A stretch of 51,162 nt of DNA from an uncultured Pelagibacteraceae bacterium (GCA_902571235.1 CACGBI010000007.1:1-51162), one strand, 5' to 3'. Positions 25,569-34,667 are shown, counted from the stretch's first letter. A program made the numbers and translations. Notes: generated by a model from the sequence alone, not told the origin.

Positions 25569-28000
25569 TAAGCTCTCAATAAATTATTTTCTGAATCATA
25601 TGGACTCTCATCTAGAACAGTAGCGTCGTACATTTCACCTAATATATCAACTTGTAATTTGTCGCCCACATTTGAACAATCTGGTTTAACCATTGCAAGA
25701 GCTATTGATTTATCTAATCTAAACCCAAATTCACCGCCTGTAGCTCTCCCAACAACTTTTCCATCTTTGAAAATTGGGTTATTACCCAATACGTCAGCAT
25801 TTTTTGTATTATGAACTTCTAGAGTAACTAATTTATTATCAAAGCCTTTTTCTCTCCATTTGTTAAGTGCTTCCAAACCAATAAAATTTCCTTTATTTGG
25901 GTGAATAAACCTATCTAGACCAGACTCATATGGTGAGTACTCGATTGATAATTCTGTACCTACTAATTTATAAGATTTTTCAACTCTTAGACTGTTCATA
26001 GCTCTAATTCCAAAAGGCTTTATACCTAAATCTTTTCCCGCTTCCATTAACTTATCAAATATGTGATTTTGATATTCGATTGGGTGATGCAATTCCCATC
26101 CTAACTCACCTACGAAGTTTACTCTCATTGCATTTACTGGAGCATATCCAACATTCACATTTTTAGCAGTAAGCCATTTAAAATTCTCATTAGAAAAATC
26201 ATCTGTTGAAACTTTTTGCATTAATTGTCTAGCTTTAGGACCTGCTACAACCAAAACCCCAGTGCTGTTTGTTAAATCTTCAAAAATTACTGAACCATCA
26301 TCTGGCATCCATTTTTGTATCCAATCATGATCTAATCTTAGATTTGCTCCAGCAGAAACTAAGTAATAACTATTCTCAGCCTCTTTCATTATTGTAAACT
26401 CAGAATGAACCCCACCTTTAGTATTTAATGCATGACATAAATTTATTCTTCCAATTTTTTTCGGAAGTTTATTAGCAACCAAATAATCAAGAAATTCCTC
26501 TGCTTTTGGTCCTCTAATTCTACATTTTGCAAACGCTGTCATATCTAAGAGACCTACGTTTTCTTTTACATTTTGACATTCTTTTTTAATTGCATCGAAC
26601 CATTTTGATCTTCTAAATGACCAATCATCTTTTTGTTCCATTCCATCTGTTGCGAAAAAATTTGGTCTCTCCCAACCAAATTTTTGACCAAACACAGCAC
26701 CTAAATTTTTCATTCTCTCATAACAAGGAGCAGTTCTTAAAGGTCTAGCTGCAGGTCTTTCTTCATCAGGATAGTGTGTGATAAAAACATGACTGTAGGC
26801 TTCTTCATTTTTAGCTTTTAAATAAGATTTAGTTGCATAATTTCCGTAACGTCTTGGTTCAACACCAAGCATATCTATAGTTGGTTCGCCATCAACTATC
26901 CACTCAGCCAATTGCCAACCAGCACCGCCTGCTGCAGTAATTCCAAAACTGTGTCCTTCATTAATCCAAAAATTCTTTAGTCCCCAAGCAGGTCCAACAA
27001 TTGGATTCCCGTCTGGTGTATAACAAATAGCTCCATTATAAACTTTTTTAACCCCAACTTCTCCAAAAGCAGGAACTCGATGAATTGCTCCTTCAATATG
27101 TGGTGCTAATCTATCTAAATCCTCTTGAAATAATTCATACTCAGAATTTTTTGAAGGTCCTTCAACATAGCAAGCTGGAGCCCCATCTTCGTATGGACCT
27201 AGAATTAATCCACCTGCTTCTTCCCTCATATACCATCTACTATCACTATCTCTTAAAACCCCCATCTCAGGAAGACCATCTTTTTTTCTTTTTTGAATTT
27301 CAGGGTGTGGTTCTGTTACAATGTATTGATGCTCAACTGGTATAACGGGAATATCTAATCCAACCATTTCTCCAGTTTGTCTTGCAAAATTACCAGAACA
27401 TGAAATTATATGTTCACATTCAATTGACCCTTTATCCGTTTCAACAACCCAGCCGTCTTTAGTTTGCTTCATAGCAATAACAGCTGTATTTCTGTAAATT
27501 TCTGCACCCATATTTCTTGCACCGGTGGCAAGTGCTTGAGTTAAGTCTGCTGGCTGAATGTATCCATCTTCTGGATGTTGTATTGCTCCTACTAAATCAT
27601 CTGTATGACATAAGGGCCAAATTTCTTTTACCTGTTGAGGAGTTAAAAATTTTACATCAACTCCTATAGTTCGAGCAACACCTGCATATTGATGATACTC
27701 ATCCATTCTATCTTTAGTACTGGCTAAACGAATATTTGATACAACACTAAAACCAACATTTTTTCCTGTTTCTTCTTCTAATTTTTTATAAAGATCAACA
27801 GCATATTTATGAAGCTGTCCTACTGAATAGCTCATGTTAAACAAAGGTAATAGTCCAGCAGCATGCCACGTTGAACCTGAAGTTAATTCTTTACGTTCTA
27901 CAAGAACAACATCTGACCAACCTTTTTTAGCTAAGTGATAAAGAGCACTTACACCAACTACTCCTCCACCAACTACTACAACTTTCGTTTTTGTTTTCAT
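25568..28000 (-). CDS. Dimethylglycine dehydrogenase-like FAD/GcvT protein
   Basis: A flavoenzyme of 810 aa with an N-terminal FAD oxidoreductase (DAO) domain ([21 protein letters not shown], then [19 protein letters not shown]) and a C-terminal GcvT/folate-binding half from about residue 420 ([20 protein letters not shown] and [14 protein letters not shown]). It should demethylate dimethylglycine to sarcosine, giving 5,10-methylene-THF and electrons for ETF. Sarcosine as an alternative substrate is possible. The start is ATG 28000: an AGGA element at 28008-28011 is seven bases away, whereas TTG 28006 would be only one base away. ETF genes follow directly. Confidence 0.9.
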   Translation of the reverse strand: MKTKTKVVVVGGGVVGVSALYHLAKKGWSDVVLVERKELTSGSTWHAAGLLPLFNMSYSVGQLHKYAVDLYKKLEEETGKNVGFSVVSNIRLASTKDRMDEYHQYAGVARTIGVDVKFLTPQQVKEIWPLCHTDDLVGAIQHPEDGYIQPADLTQALATGARNMGAEIYRNTAVIAMKQTKDGWVVETDKGSIECEHIISCSGNFARQTGEMVGLDIPVIPVEHQYIVTEPHPEIQKRKKDGLPEMGVLRDSDSRWYMREEAGGLILGPYEDGAPACYVEGPSKNSEYELFQEDLDRLAPHIEGAIHRVPAFGEVGVKKVYNGAICYTPDGNPIVGPAWGLKNFWINEGHSFGITAAGGAGWQLAEWIVDGEPTIDMLGVEPRRYGNYATKSYLKAKNEEAYSHVFITHYPDEERPAARPLRTAPCYERMKNLGAVFGQKFGWERPNFFATDGMEQKDDWSFRRSKWFDAIKKECQNVKENVGLLDMTAFAKCRIRGPKAEEFLDYLVANKLPKKIGRINLCHALNTKGGVHSEFTIMKEAENSYYLVSAGANLRLDHDWIQKWMPDDGSVIFEDLTNSTGVLVVAGPKARQLMQKVSTDDFSNENFKWLTAKNVNVGYAPVNAMRVNFVGELGWELHHPIEYQNHIFDKLMEAGKDLGIKPFGIRAMNSLRVEKSYKLVGTELSIEYSPYESGLDRFIHPNKGNFIGLEALNKWREKGFDNKLVTLEVHNTKNADVLGNNPIFKDGKVVGRATGGEFGFRLDKSIALAMVKPDCSNVGDKLQVDILGEMYDATVLDESPYDSENNLLRA

Positions 28001-28056
28001 GAGCAATTCCTACTAAATTTTTTGAAATAACGAAACAAAATTGTATCTAAGTATAA

Positions 28057-28530
28057 TCAAATTGAACTTCCGAGAGGGATGGGATTTGAGACAATAGTAG
28101 TCAGCCAGCAATCCTTAAGGCCTCCATCCTCCATATATTTTTCTACTTGCCAATTAAACTTATGATAAATTTTATTCTTATCTAAAATAACTACTTCAAA
28201 TTGAGCCCATTTATCACCACTTCTGAGCAGTGTAATTGTGTGACTTAAATGATTAAGCATCATTTGGTATGTATCTCCTTTTATCATCCTTTTAAAATTG
28301 TCTAAGGGACCAGTTACTTTTTTATTATTTGGATGTGCAAAATTCCAAGTTTGTTCAATTCCTCCATCTTTGTACTCTCTATCGTTATTCATAAGTCCCT
28401 CTAATTGTATTTTTACTACTTCGGCAGGTAAAATTGAATTTTTTGGAATTAATAAATCTGCTTTTAAAAATGAAGCATTAAGAAAAAAAAATACAATTAC
28501 ACTAAACGTTAAGTGCAGTTTTTTTAACAT
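28057..28530 (-). CDS. Exported DUF4864-like protein
   Basis: A protein of about 157 aa from ATG 28530, with a signal peptide (LKKLHLTFSVIVFFFLNASFLKADL). A longer frame reaches 28560. The body resembles DUF4864 in pattern: VVKIQLEGLMNNDREYKDGGIEQTWNFAHPNNK, then GPLDNFKRMIKGDTYQMML. The family is uncharacterised and may have a cystatin/NTF2-like shape. It overlaps the flavodoxin-fold reductase gene by 29 bases. It ends 56 bases before DMGDH and may be cotranscribed with it. Confidence 0.6.
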   Translation of the reverse strand: MLKKLHLTFSVIVFFFLNASFLKADLLIPKNSILPAEVVKIQLEGLMNNDREYKDGGIEQTWNFAHPNNKKVTGPLDNFKRMIKGDTYQMMLNHLSHTITLLRSGDKWAQFEVVILDKNKIYHKFNWQVEKYMEDGGLKDCWLTTIVSNPIPLGSSI

Positions 28531-29071
28531 CGTTAAGAAATTCTTTTCTTTTTTTTTCACTTACAAATGGTACAGCAAAGTATCTTCTATAATTGATATT
28601 ATAAATGCCGCACATATGAAAAACTCCTCTTTTTAATCTTCTAATTGGTAAGTTTAAAAAAAACGTAGTAATTGCTAATCTTGGAGATCCGTAAGTACAA
28701 AAAATGATTGCTTTTTTATCTCTAAGATTCCCAATTGGATATCCATAATTACCCCATAACTGTTTAAATCTGAAAGCCCATGGCGGTGCCAGAACTTTAT
28801 CTATCCATCCCTCAACTATTGCAGGCATTCTAAAATTCCAAATCGGTGCAATCAAAACTATCGTATCACTAGTCTCAATTCTTTTTCTATGATCCAAAAC
28901 AATATCATCAGGTTCTTCTCCTGCAAAAACTGGATCAAATTTTTCTTTATAAAGATCTATAGCATCAACAGAATGCCCTTTTTCTTCAGCGGTTTTTATA
29001 AAGGTTTGTCTAATAGCTGAATTAAATGATTTGTCATCATAATGACCATATATAAGAAAGATTTTTTTCAT
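28502..29071 (-). CDS. NAD(P)H-dependent flavodoxin-fold oxidoreductase
   Basis: A 189-aa cytoplasmic flavoprotein of the Flavodoxin_2 (NQO1/KefF/MdaB-like) family: IYGHYDDKSFNSAIRQTFIKTAEEKGHSVDAIDLYKEKFDPVF at the start, then VLIAPIWNFRMPAIVEGWIDKVLAPPWAFRF near residues 75-105, which is the family core. It would reduce quinones or a related substrate with NAD(P)H and FMN. The 3' end overlaps the next gene. The natural electron acceptor is unknown. Confidence 0.85.
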   Translation of the reverse strand: MKKIFLIYGHYDDKSFNSAIRQTFIKTAEEKGHSVDAIDLYKEKFDPVFAGEEPDDIVLDHRKRIETSDTIVLIAPIWNFRMPAIVEGWIDKVLAPPWAFRFKQLWGNYGYPIGNLRDKKAIIFCTYGSPRLAITTFFLNLPIRRLKRGVFHMCGIYNINYRRYFAVPFVSEKKRKEFLNDVKKTALNV

Positions 29072-29072
29072 A

Positions 29073-29507
29073 TTAACTTTGTAAAACTGGAAATGCTTGC
29101 CGTACTTTTAAAAAATGTTTTTGATATTCCATTTTAGTACATTTATCTTCAACATATTCAATCTTATTTTCTTCAACAATTTTTTTTGCCTCTTCATTTT
29201 TAATACCTAACTGTAACCATAAAACTTTAGCTTTGATATTGACTGCATCTTTTGCAATATCTAATGCTTCTTTCGAAGGTCTAAAAACATCTACGATATC
29301 AACTGTGTCTTTAATATCGGTTATTTTTTCAAAAACTTCCTCTCCTAAAATTTTTTGACCTTTAGCTTTGGGATTAACAGGAAAAACTTTAAATCCATAC
29401 TCTTGCATATACTTCATGACAATAGTTGATGCTTTAGTTGGATCATTACTTACTCCAATCATTGCAATAGATTTATATTTTTTAAGTATTTCTTTAATAT
29501 TACTCAT
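29073..29507 (-). CDS. CoA-binding protein, YccU family
   Basis: A 144-aa Rossmann-like CoA-binding domain protein: SIAMIGVSNDPTKASTIVMKYMQEYGFKVFPVNPKA, then DTVDIVDVFRPSKEAL and KVLWLQLGIKNEEA, all as in the YccU family. It probably binds acyl-CoA or CoA with a regulatory or salvage role, but no function is established. Start and stop are tightly placed between the 65-aa peptide (8-base overlap) and the flavodoxin-fold reductase (1-base gap), so this is one operon. Confidence 0.86.
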   Translation of the reverse strand: MSNIKEILKKYKSIAMIGVSNDPTKASTIVMKYMQEYGFKVFPVNPKAKGQKILGEEVFEKITDIKDTVDIVDVFRPSKEALDIAKDAVNIKAKVLWLQLGIKNEEAKKIVEENKIEYVEDKCTKMEYQKHFLKVRQAFPVLQS

Positions 29508-29697
29508 TATTTTTTCTTATCTGATCTTCACAAAACTTCTTTGCTTCTTTCAAATCTGTAATTTTAGTCTCAGATAATTTTTGACTACCAGCGACGCAGG
29601 CATCAACAGCTCTTTTAAAATTATGATCTCGCATGTCTAAAACTACATAAAGTCCAATAATTATAAAAATTACAATTAAGCCATTTTTAATTGTCAT
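29500..29697 (-). CDS. Small membrane-anchored hypothetical protein
   Basis: A 65-aa protein with one N-terminal hydrophobic helix (LIVIFIIIGLYVVL) and a charged tail outside the membrane holding two cysteines (VDACVAG and AKKFCEDQ). It is not recognised as a named family. It overlaps the crotonase gene upstream by four bases (ATGA) and the CoA-binding gene downstream by eight, which supports it as a real gene in the run. Confidence 0.6.
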   Translation of the reverse strand: MTIKNGLIVIFIIIGLYVVLDMRDHNFKRAVDACVAGSQKLSETKITDLKEAKKFCEDQIRKNNE

Positions 29698-30467
29698 TTA
29701 TTTTTCCATTTTGGTTTTCTTTTTTCTAGAAATGCTGAAATACCTTCTTTGGCATCCATAGCCATCATATTTAAAGTCATCATTTTACTTGTATAAGCAT
29801 AAGCTTTTCTCAATGGCATTTCCAATTGTTTATAAAAAGCTTGTTTACCAATTTTAATTGTAAGATTTGATTTAGAAGCAATTTTTTTTGCAATCTTTAT
29901 AACTTCACTATTTAATTTTGATTTTGAAAAACAATCATTTATTAAACCTACCTCTTTTGCATAATCAGCTTTTATTGGTTCTCCTGTAAGCAACATTTTC
30001 ATCATTGGTTTTCTATTAATTTTTCTACTAACAGCAACCATTGGTGTGCTGCAAAATAACCCTATATTTACTCCAGGAGTTGCAAATAAAGCATCTTTGG
30101 TACTGTAAGCAAGATCGCAACTTGCAACTAGCTGACATCCAGCAGCGTAGGCTGCACCATGAACTTTAGCTATAACCGGTTTTCGTCCTTCAATAATTTG
30201 AAGCATTAGTTTTGAACACAAGTTAAATAGTTTTTGATATTTTTCTTTTTTTTTTAAACCTTTTACTTCTTTTAAATTATGGCCAGAACTAAATCCTTTT
30301 CCAGCACCCTCTAGAATTATTACTTTAACTTTCTTATCTTTATTAAGTTTTTTAAAAACTTTAATTAAATCAAGCAGATTTTTTGTTGATAAAGAATTAT
30401 ATGTTTTAGGATCATTAATTATTACTCTTAAAATATCTTTTCCCTGATTAACAATTTTAATATTCAT
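29694..30467 (-). CDS. Enoyl-CoA hydratase/isomerase, ECHDC3-like
   Basis: A 257-aa crotonase-fold protein. The first oxyanion-hole motif is GAGKGFSSGHNL near residue 55 and the second HGAAYAAGCQLVASCDLAYS near residue 104. The following FATPGVNIGLFCSTPMVAVSRKINRKPMMKMLLTGEPI matches ECHDC3-type proteins, where the usual catalytic glutamate pair seems absent. It may therefore not be a standard enoyl-CoA hydratase. It follows the nucleotidyltransferase gene by six bases in the same operon. Confidence 0.85.
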   Translation of the reverse strand: MNIKIVNQGKDILRVIINDPKTYNSLSTKNLLDLIKVFKKLNKDKKVKVIILEGAGKGFSSGHNLKEVKGLKKKEKYQKLFNLCSKLMLQIIEGRKPVIAKVHGAAYAAGCQLVASCDLAYSTKDALFATPGVNIGLFCSTPMVAVSRKINRKPMMKMLLTGEPIKADYAKEVGLINDCFSKSKLNSEVIKIAKKIASKSNLTIKIGKQAFYKQLEMPLRKAYAYTSKMMTLNMMAMDAKEGISAFLEKRKPKWKNK

Positions 30468-30473
30468 TAAAGA

Positions 30474-30848
30474 TTATTTGAGTTTACCTTCTTCTCTCAT
30501 TTTCGCTCTTATTTTAGTGGCTGAAATTTCCTGTATTTCCTTCGAAAGTTCAATTTCCTCAATTTTATACCCTACACCTCTACCATAACAAATATTTGTA
30601 ATGTTTGGCACCATCATAATCTTAAAACGTCCCTTAAACTCAGGATTCAATCTATCTTCGATATTTTTTTTAACTGTTTCAAAATCAAATGGATTGTCAT
30701 CAACTCCTTGAACATCTCTTATTTGAATACAAACTTGACCAGTCTTCTTTATGATTTCTTTAAATAAAGTATAATGACCATCATGAAATGGTTGCCATCT
30801 TCCTAGCATTTGTGCTGTTGGTTTTTTATTATCCCATTCATAAGTCAT
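30474..30848 (-). CDS. Nucleotidyltransferase (NadM/cytidylyltransferase-like)
   Basis: A protein of 124 aa from ATG 30848. This start is shown by the ATGA overlap with the kinase gene; the longer frame to 30881 lies inside that gene. It has the HIGH-superfamily nucleotidyltransferase motif LGRWQPFHDGHYTLF near residue 18 and the second motif ISATKIRAKMREEGK near the C-terminus, as in NMN or phosphopantetheine adenylyltransferases. The substrate is not known. Coupled to a P-loop kinase, it could activate a phosphorylated metabolite as a nucleotide conjugate. Confidence 0.72.
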   Translation of the reverse strand: MTYEWDNKKPTAQMLGRWQPFHDGHYTLFKEIIKKTGQVCIQIRDVQGVDDNPFDFETVKKNIEDRLNPEFKGRFKIMMVPNITNICYGRGVGYKIEEIELSKEIQEISATKIRAKMREEGKLK

Positions 30849-31255
30849 TGTTTGATCTCCTTTAATATTTTTGGTGCCCAATTTTTAGCATCTTGAGTTG
30901 TAACATGAAAGTCATACTTATCAGGTTTTACAAACATTTTGTTTGTATCATCAAATCTACCCTCTTTTATTGTATCAACCCAAATAATAAAATCCGCAGG
31001 AAATAAACTTCTTGCTTCAGGTGTAGGACAAATAAAATCAGCAACAACATAATCACCTTTTTCTTTTAATTTAATTGCAAAGTCTGCCATTCTTTTAGCC
31101 TGTCTTTTTCTTCCTTCTTCAGAAAAATCCCAATCATTAGCTTCTTTTCTTACTTCATCTGCATTCAATCTTTTTGCATTAAGCATTGGACCTAACTCAT
31201 TTGCTAAAGTGGTTTTTCCTGAACCAGGTAATCCCATTATCAAAATTATTTTCAT
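30845..31255 (-). CDS. P-loop kinase, adenylylsulfate-kinase-like (short)
   Basis: A 136-aa P-loop protein: Walker A GLPGSGKTTLANELG at residues 8-22, then KRLNADEVRKEANDWDFSEEGRKRQAKRMADFA, which resembles APS kinase (phosphoserine/AMP lid). It is much shorter than a full APS kinase (about 200 aa), and the sulfate-activation ATP sulfurylase is absent here. It likely phosphorylates a small metabolite. It is coupled by a four-base overlap (ATGA) to the nucleotidyltransferase and starts one base after the Rieske gene. Confidence 0.7.
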   Translation of the reverse strand: MKIILIMGLPGSGKTTLANELGPMLNAKRLNADEVRKEANDWDFSEEGRKRQAKRMADFAIKLKEKGDYVVADFICPTPEARSLFPADFIIWVDTIKEGRFDDTNKMFVKPDKYDFHVTTQDAKNWAPKILKEIKQ

Positions 31256-31256
31256 A

Positions 31257-32531
31257 TTATACTAAATTACTAGCAACCCATTTATGAAATTGGTGAGTTG
31301 GTTGATCCATAATAGGTGAAAAGTTTCCTCCATTATATACTGGTGAATTTCTTCCATCTTGCATGCCTTCGACCGCACTTATATCTTCTAACATCACGTC
31401 TTTCCAAAACCTTGAGTTTTCTTTTCTCAATTCTTTCAAATATTCACCATTTGCACTTTCATTTCCAACATAATAAATCTGCATATGTTCTTTAGTCTTA
31501 TTCATTGCTAAAGGTTCTAGCCAAAAAACATATAAATGATCAATATGTAATCCAATCATTACATTTGGAAATAAAGCAATATATTCTGAATTTTTTAATT
31601 TATCCTTTTCCCAATTTGGAAAAGATTTAAACTTTTTATTTCCCTTGATAAGTTGTTCATATTTTTTACTTCCCTGACCGGCAAATCTATTTGGCAATCC
31701 TTGGATATGATAATGATCATTAATACTAGAAACTTTATTTAACTCTGGGTGAATTGTGGGTAAATGATAACTTTCACAATAATTTTCAATTGCAAACTTC
31801 CAATTACATTTTACATCTAAACTAAAGTAACCATAATCATTTGAGTGTACTATTAATTTCTGATCTTCTTTATTAATAAAGCTAGACCATCTTCTTTCAA
31901 GAGGTTTAATGTATTCTTCAAAATCAACTTCATTGGAATTTATATTAACAAAGATAATATCCATCCAAATTTTAGTTCGAACTTCTTTTAAATGGCTTTT
32001 AGTTTTATCAAATTTTTTATGTTGATGATTATTTAAACCACCAATATGAGGAGTTGCTACTAGATTTCCTTTAAAGTCATAAGACCAAGAGTGATAAGGA
32101 CATCTAATAACATTTTTAAGGTTACATGCTTTGTCTAAAAGCTTAAATCCTCTGTGGCTACATACATTATGGAATACTCGAATCTTCATTTCTTTATCTC
32201 TAATCAAAATTAAAGGAATCCCGAGTAGATTGTATGGTTTAGCATCTCCAGCTTTTGGAATTGAACTCCCAACACCAACCACTGTCCATTTATTGAAAAA
32301 AATCTTCTCTTTTTCATAGGCTAAATAATTGGCATTTGTGTAGCAGTCATTTGGTAAGCCTTTTGCGGATTCTATTGGCTTATCTACATTATTTAATTTT
32401 TCAATATCAAGTATTTCTGAAAGAGGTAATTTTTTAAGATTCTGATCCACAAAAAAAATTATCACGAGGTTATTTTTAAGCAACAAATTTCGTTTTAGAT
32501 TATTGCTGAATTTCTTTGACAGCTTTTTCAA
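31257..32531 (-). CDS. Rieske non-haem iron oxygenase, possible glycine betaine demethylase (GbcA-like)
   Basis: A protein of up to 424 aa. The Rieske 2Fe-2S ligands are CSHRG and CPYHSW (CxH, then CxxH), with the cluster-to-iron site around NWKFAIENYCESYHLPTIHPEL, giving Y-H-x4-H iron ligands. Oxygenases of this build include glycine betaine demethylase GbcA, and the sarcosine and dimethylglycine genes around it make that attractive, but the substrate is inferred. A GTG at 32450 (397 aa) removes an unusual basic-hydrophobic N-terminus; no ribosome site decides between the starts. No reductase partner is seen in the window. Confidence 0.78.
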   Translation of the reverse strand: MKKLSKKFSNNLKRNLLLKNNLVIIFFVDQNLKKLPLSEILDIEKLNNVDKPIESAKGLPNDCYTNANYLAYEKEKIFFNKWTVVGVGSSIPKAGDAKPYNLLGIPLILIRDKEMKIRVFHNVCSHRGFKLLDKACNLKNVIRCPYHSWSYDFKGNLVATPHIGGLNNHQHKKFDKTKSHLKEVRTKIWMDIIFVNINSNEVDFEEYIKPLERRWSSFINKEDQKLIVHSNDYGYFSLDVKCNWKFAIENYCESYHLPTIHPELNKVSSINDHYHIQGLPNRFAGQGSKKYEQLIKGNKKFKSFPNWEKDKLKNSEYIALFPNVMIGLHIDHLYVFWLEPLAMNKTKEHMQIYYVGNESANGEYLKELRKENSRFWKDVMLEDISAVEGMQDGRNSPVYNGGNFSPIMDQPTHQFHKWVASNLV

Positions 32532-32552
32532 ATAAGATAATGATCTGAAAAA

Positions 32553-33281
32553 ATGAACTTTTCTCTAGAAATTAGTCCAAAAACAGACCTTGATACAGTC
32601 CCAAAGGTAAGTGATGTTTATATTACAATGTTACCAGGTGGAGATTATAAAGAGACTGCCCAAAAAGCTGTTGAGTTAGTTAAAAAAGGATTTAACCCAG
32701 TGCCACATTTTCCAGCAAGATCTATGCACAACGAAAAAGAGCTTAAAGATTATGTTGATATGTGTAAAGACGGAGGAGTTAAACAAGCTTTAATTATAGG
32801 TGGTGGTAGAGAACCATTGGGAAAGTTTGATAGCTCATTTCAACTTTTAGAGACTGGTTATTTTGAGAAGATGACTATAGGAATTGCTGGACACCCAGAG
32901 GGGAGTCCTGATATATCCGATTCAGATTTAGAAAAAGCTATGATAGATAAGAAGCCTTATGCTGATTATATTGTAACCCAATGGATGTTAGATCCTCAGC
33001 CTATCATAGATTTTATATCTAAACAAAGCGTACCAGTGCATGTAGGAATTACTGGACCTCTAAAAATATCTAGCTTAATTAAATTTGCTAATATTGTAGG
33101 AGCAAAAAATTCCCTTAACTTTCTTAAGTCTAATTTTAGTAAGGCGTTAGATTTATTGAAACCTAAAGACCCTAATGATTTAATTGGGAAAGTTAAATCG
33201 CATACTGATTTCTTCCACATTTATACATTCGGCGGCTTGAAGGAAACTAACAAGTGGTTGAAGGAGAATGGTTATGTCTAA
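32553..33281 (+). CDS. Methylenetetrahydrofolate reductase-like protein (short)
   Basis: A 242-aa protein matching the MTHFR/MetF barrel: FSLEISPKTD with the catalytic Glu at the start, NPVPHFPAR, IGIAGHPEGSPD, ADYIVTQWMLD with the conserved Gln, VHVGITGPLKISSLIKFANIVG and FFHIYTFGGLKET. It is about 50 residues shorter than MetF (about 290) and the RGD motif is replaced by GGGREP, so the flavin-side Asp is missing. It is coupled by an eight-base overlap to the DmdA-like gene. Its role may be to oxidise methyl-THF back to methylene-THF. Confidence 0.78.
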   Translation: MNFSLEISPKTDLDTVPKVSDVYITMLPGGDYKETAQKAVELVKKGFNPVPHFPARSMHNEKELKDYVDMCKDGGVKQALIIGGGREPLGKFDSSFQLLETGYFEKMTIGIAGHPEGSPDISDSDLEKAMIDKKPYADYIVTQWMLDPQPIIDFISKQSVPVHVGITGPLKISSLIKFANIVGAKNSLNFLKSNFSKALDLLKPKDPNDLIGKVKSHTDFFHIYTFGGLKETNKWLKENGYV

Positions 33282-34632
33282 AGAATTTGACTATACTAAA
33301 CTAAAACATGTTACCTCAGTTGATCAATCAGATCGGGAAGTACCATATAATTTAAGACAAAGCGGGCCAACAAAAGTTGAGATGTTAATTTCAACAAGAG
33401 TTAGAAAATCACCTTATTGGCATTTATCAATGCAAGCAGGCTGCTGGAGAGCAACTGTATATAATCGTATTTATCATCCAAGGGGATATGTAAAACCAGA
33501 AGATGGTGGAGCGATGGTAGAATATGATGCAATTGTAAATCACGTTACAATGTGGAACGTGGCAGTAGAAAGACAAATTAGAGTTAAAGGTCCCGATGCT
33601 GAAAAATTTACAGATTATGTAATTACTAGAGATGCAACAAAAATTTCACCAATGAGAGCAAGATATGTAATTTTGTGTAATGCTTATGGTGGAGTTTTAA
33701 ATGATCCAATTCTTCTTAGAATTTCAAAAGATGAATTTTGGTTTTCTTTATCAGACTCTGATATAGGTATGTATCTTCAAGGTGTTAATGCTGACGGAAG
33801 ATTTAATTGCACAATTGAAGAAATTGATGCTTGTCCAGTTCAAATTCAAGGCCCTAAGTCAAAAGCTTTAATGAAAGATCTTTGTGGAGATCAAGTTGAT
33901 TTTGATAATATGCCTTTTTATGGTTTGGCTGAGGTAAAAGTTGGTGGAAGAAGTTGTGTAATTTCTCAATCAGGTTTTTCTGGTGAAGCTGGATATGAAA
34001 TATATTTAAGAAATGCAACTTTGTATGCTGAAGATATGTGGAATGCTGTCCTTGCTGCTGGAAAAAAACATAACTTGATGGTAATTGCTCCTGCTCATCA
34101 TAGAAGAATTCAAGCTGGTATTCTTTCTTGGGGGCAAGATATGGATATGCAGCATAATCCTTTCCAGTGTAATTTGGGTTACCAAGTTTCTCTATCTGGA
34201 AAAGGGGAATGGAATAAGACAGCGGATTATGTAGGAAAAGCTGCATTAGAAAAAATGGGTAAAGAACTTAGAGATGGTAAAAAACCATATAAACTTCAGT
34301 TAGTTGGACTTGAATTAGGAGGAAAACCAATTGAGGAGTATGCACCTGATTTTTGGCTAATATCTGCTGAAGGTGGTGGAGATCCGATTGGATTTATTAC
34401 ATCTCCTTGGTACCACCCAGAAAAAAAACAAAATATCGCAATGGGATATGTACCATTTGATGGGACACTAAATGCAAATGGTTTTCCAAAAGGTAAGGTT
34501 GGAACTAAATACAAAGTTCATTTGCCTGATATTTACTCTGAAAAATCGGGTGAACCTGTTGATGCAGTTGTAGTGGATATTCCATTCAAAGAATCTTTTA
34601 ACGCAAATACTAGAGAAGTTGTAAAAGGTTAA
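33274..34632 (+). CDS. DmdA/GcvT-like THF-dependent methyltransferase, long form
   Basis: A protein of 452 aa from ATG 33274. The AAGGAG ribosome site (33261-33266) lies seven bases before this ATG but only one before ATG 33268, so 33274 is the start. The GcvT fold is shown by RKSPYWHLSMQAG, WNVAVERQIRVKGPDAEKF, SDSDIGMYLQGV and GFSGEAGYEIYLR. It is closer to DmdA than to glycine-cleavage T-protein and about 80 residues longer than DmdA, the length of THF-dependent O-demethylases such as LigM. With the MTHFR-like partner it likely moves a methyl group to THF. Confidence 0.83.
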   Translation: MSKEFDYTKLKHVTSVDQSDREVPYNLRQSGPTKVEMLISTRVRKSPYWHLSMQAGCWRATVYNRIYHPRGYVKPEDGGAMVEYDAIVNHVTMWNVAVERQIRVKGPDAEKFTDYVITRDATKISPMRARYVILCNAYGGVLNDPILLRISKDEFWFSLSDSDIGMYLQGVNADGRFNCTIEEIDACPVQIQGPKSKALMKDLCGDQVDFDNMPFYGLAEVKVGGRSCVISQSGFSGEAGYEIYLRNATLYAEDMWNAVLAAGKKHNLMVIAPAHHRRIQAGILSWGQDMDMQHNPFQCNLGYQVSLSGKGEWNKTADYVGKAALEKMGKELRDGKKPYKLQLVGLELGGKPIEEYAPDFWLISAEGGGDPIGFITSPWYHPEKKQNIAMGYVPFDGTLNANGFPKGKVGTKYKVHLPDIYSEKSGEPVDAVVVDIPFKESFNANTREVVKG

Positions 34633-34640
34633 ATTTTTTT

Positions 34641-34663
34641 AGGGGGAGTGCTATACTCCCCTT
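34641..34663 (+). terminator. Hairpin after the MTHFR/DmdA-like pair
   Basis: GGGGAGT (34643-34649) pairs with ACTCCCC (34655-34661) around GCTAT, extended by AG/TT, and followed by TTTAAAA. It is a GC-rich stem in very AT-rich surroundings, about ten bases after the stop. The T tail is short, so it may terminate only partly or protect the transcript. Confidence 0.6.
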
Positions 34664-34667
34664 TAAA

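Noticed and set aside
30849-30881. Longer start for the nucleotidyltransferase
   Set aside because: It would overlap the kinase gene further; the ATGA junction at 30848 gives a coupled start in line with its family motif.
33854-34246. 130-aa antisense frame inside the DmdA-like gene
   Set aside because: Composition dominated by His, Gln and Leu from reverse reading of the real gene; no ribosome site or family match.
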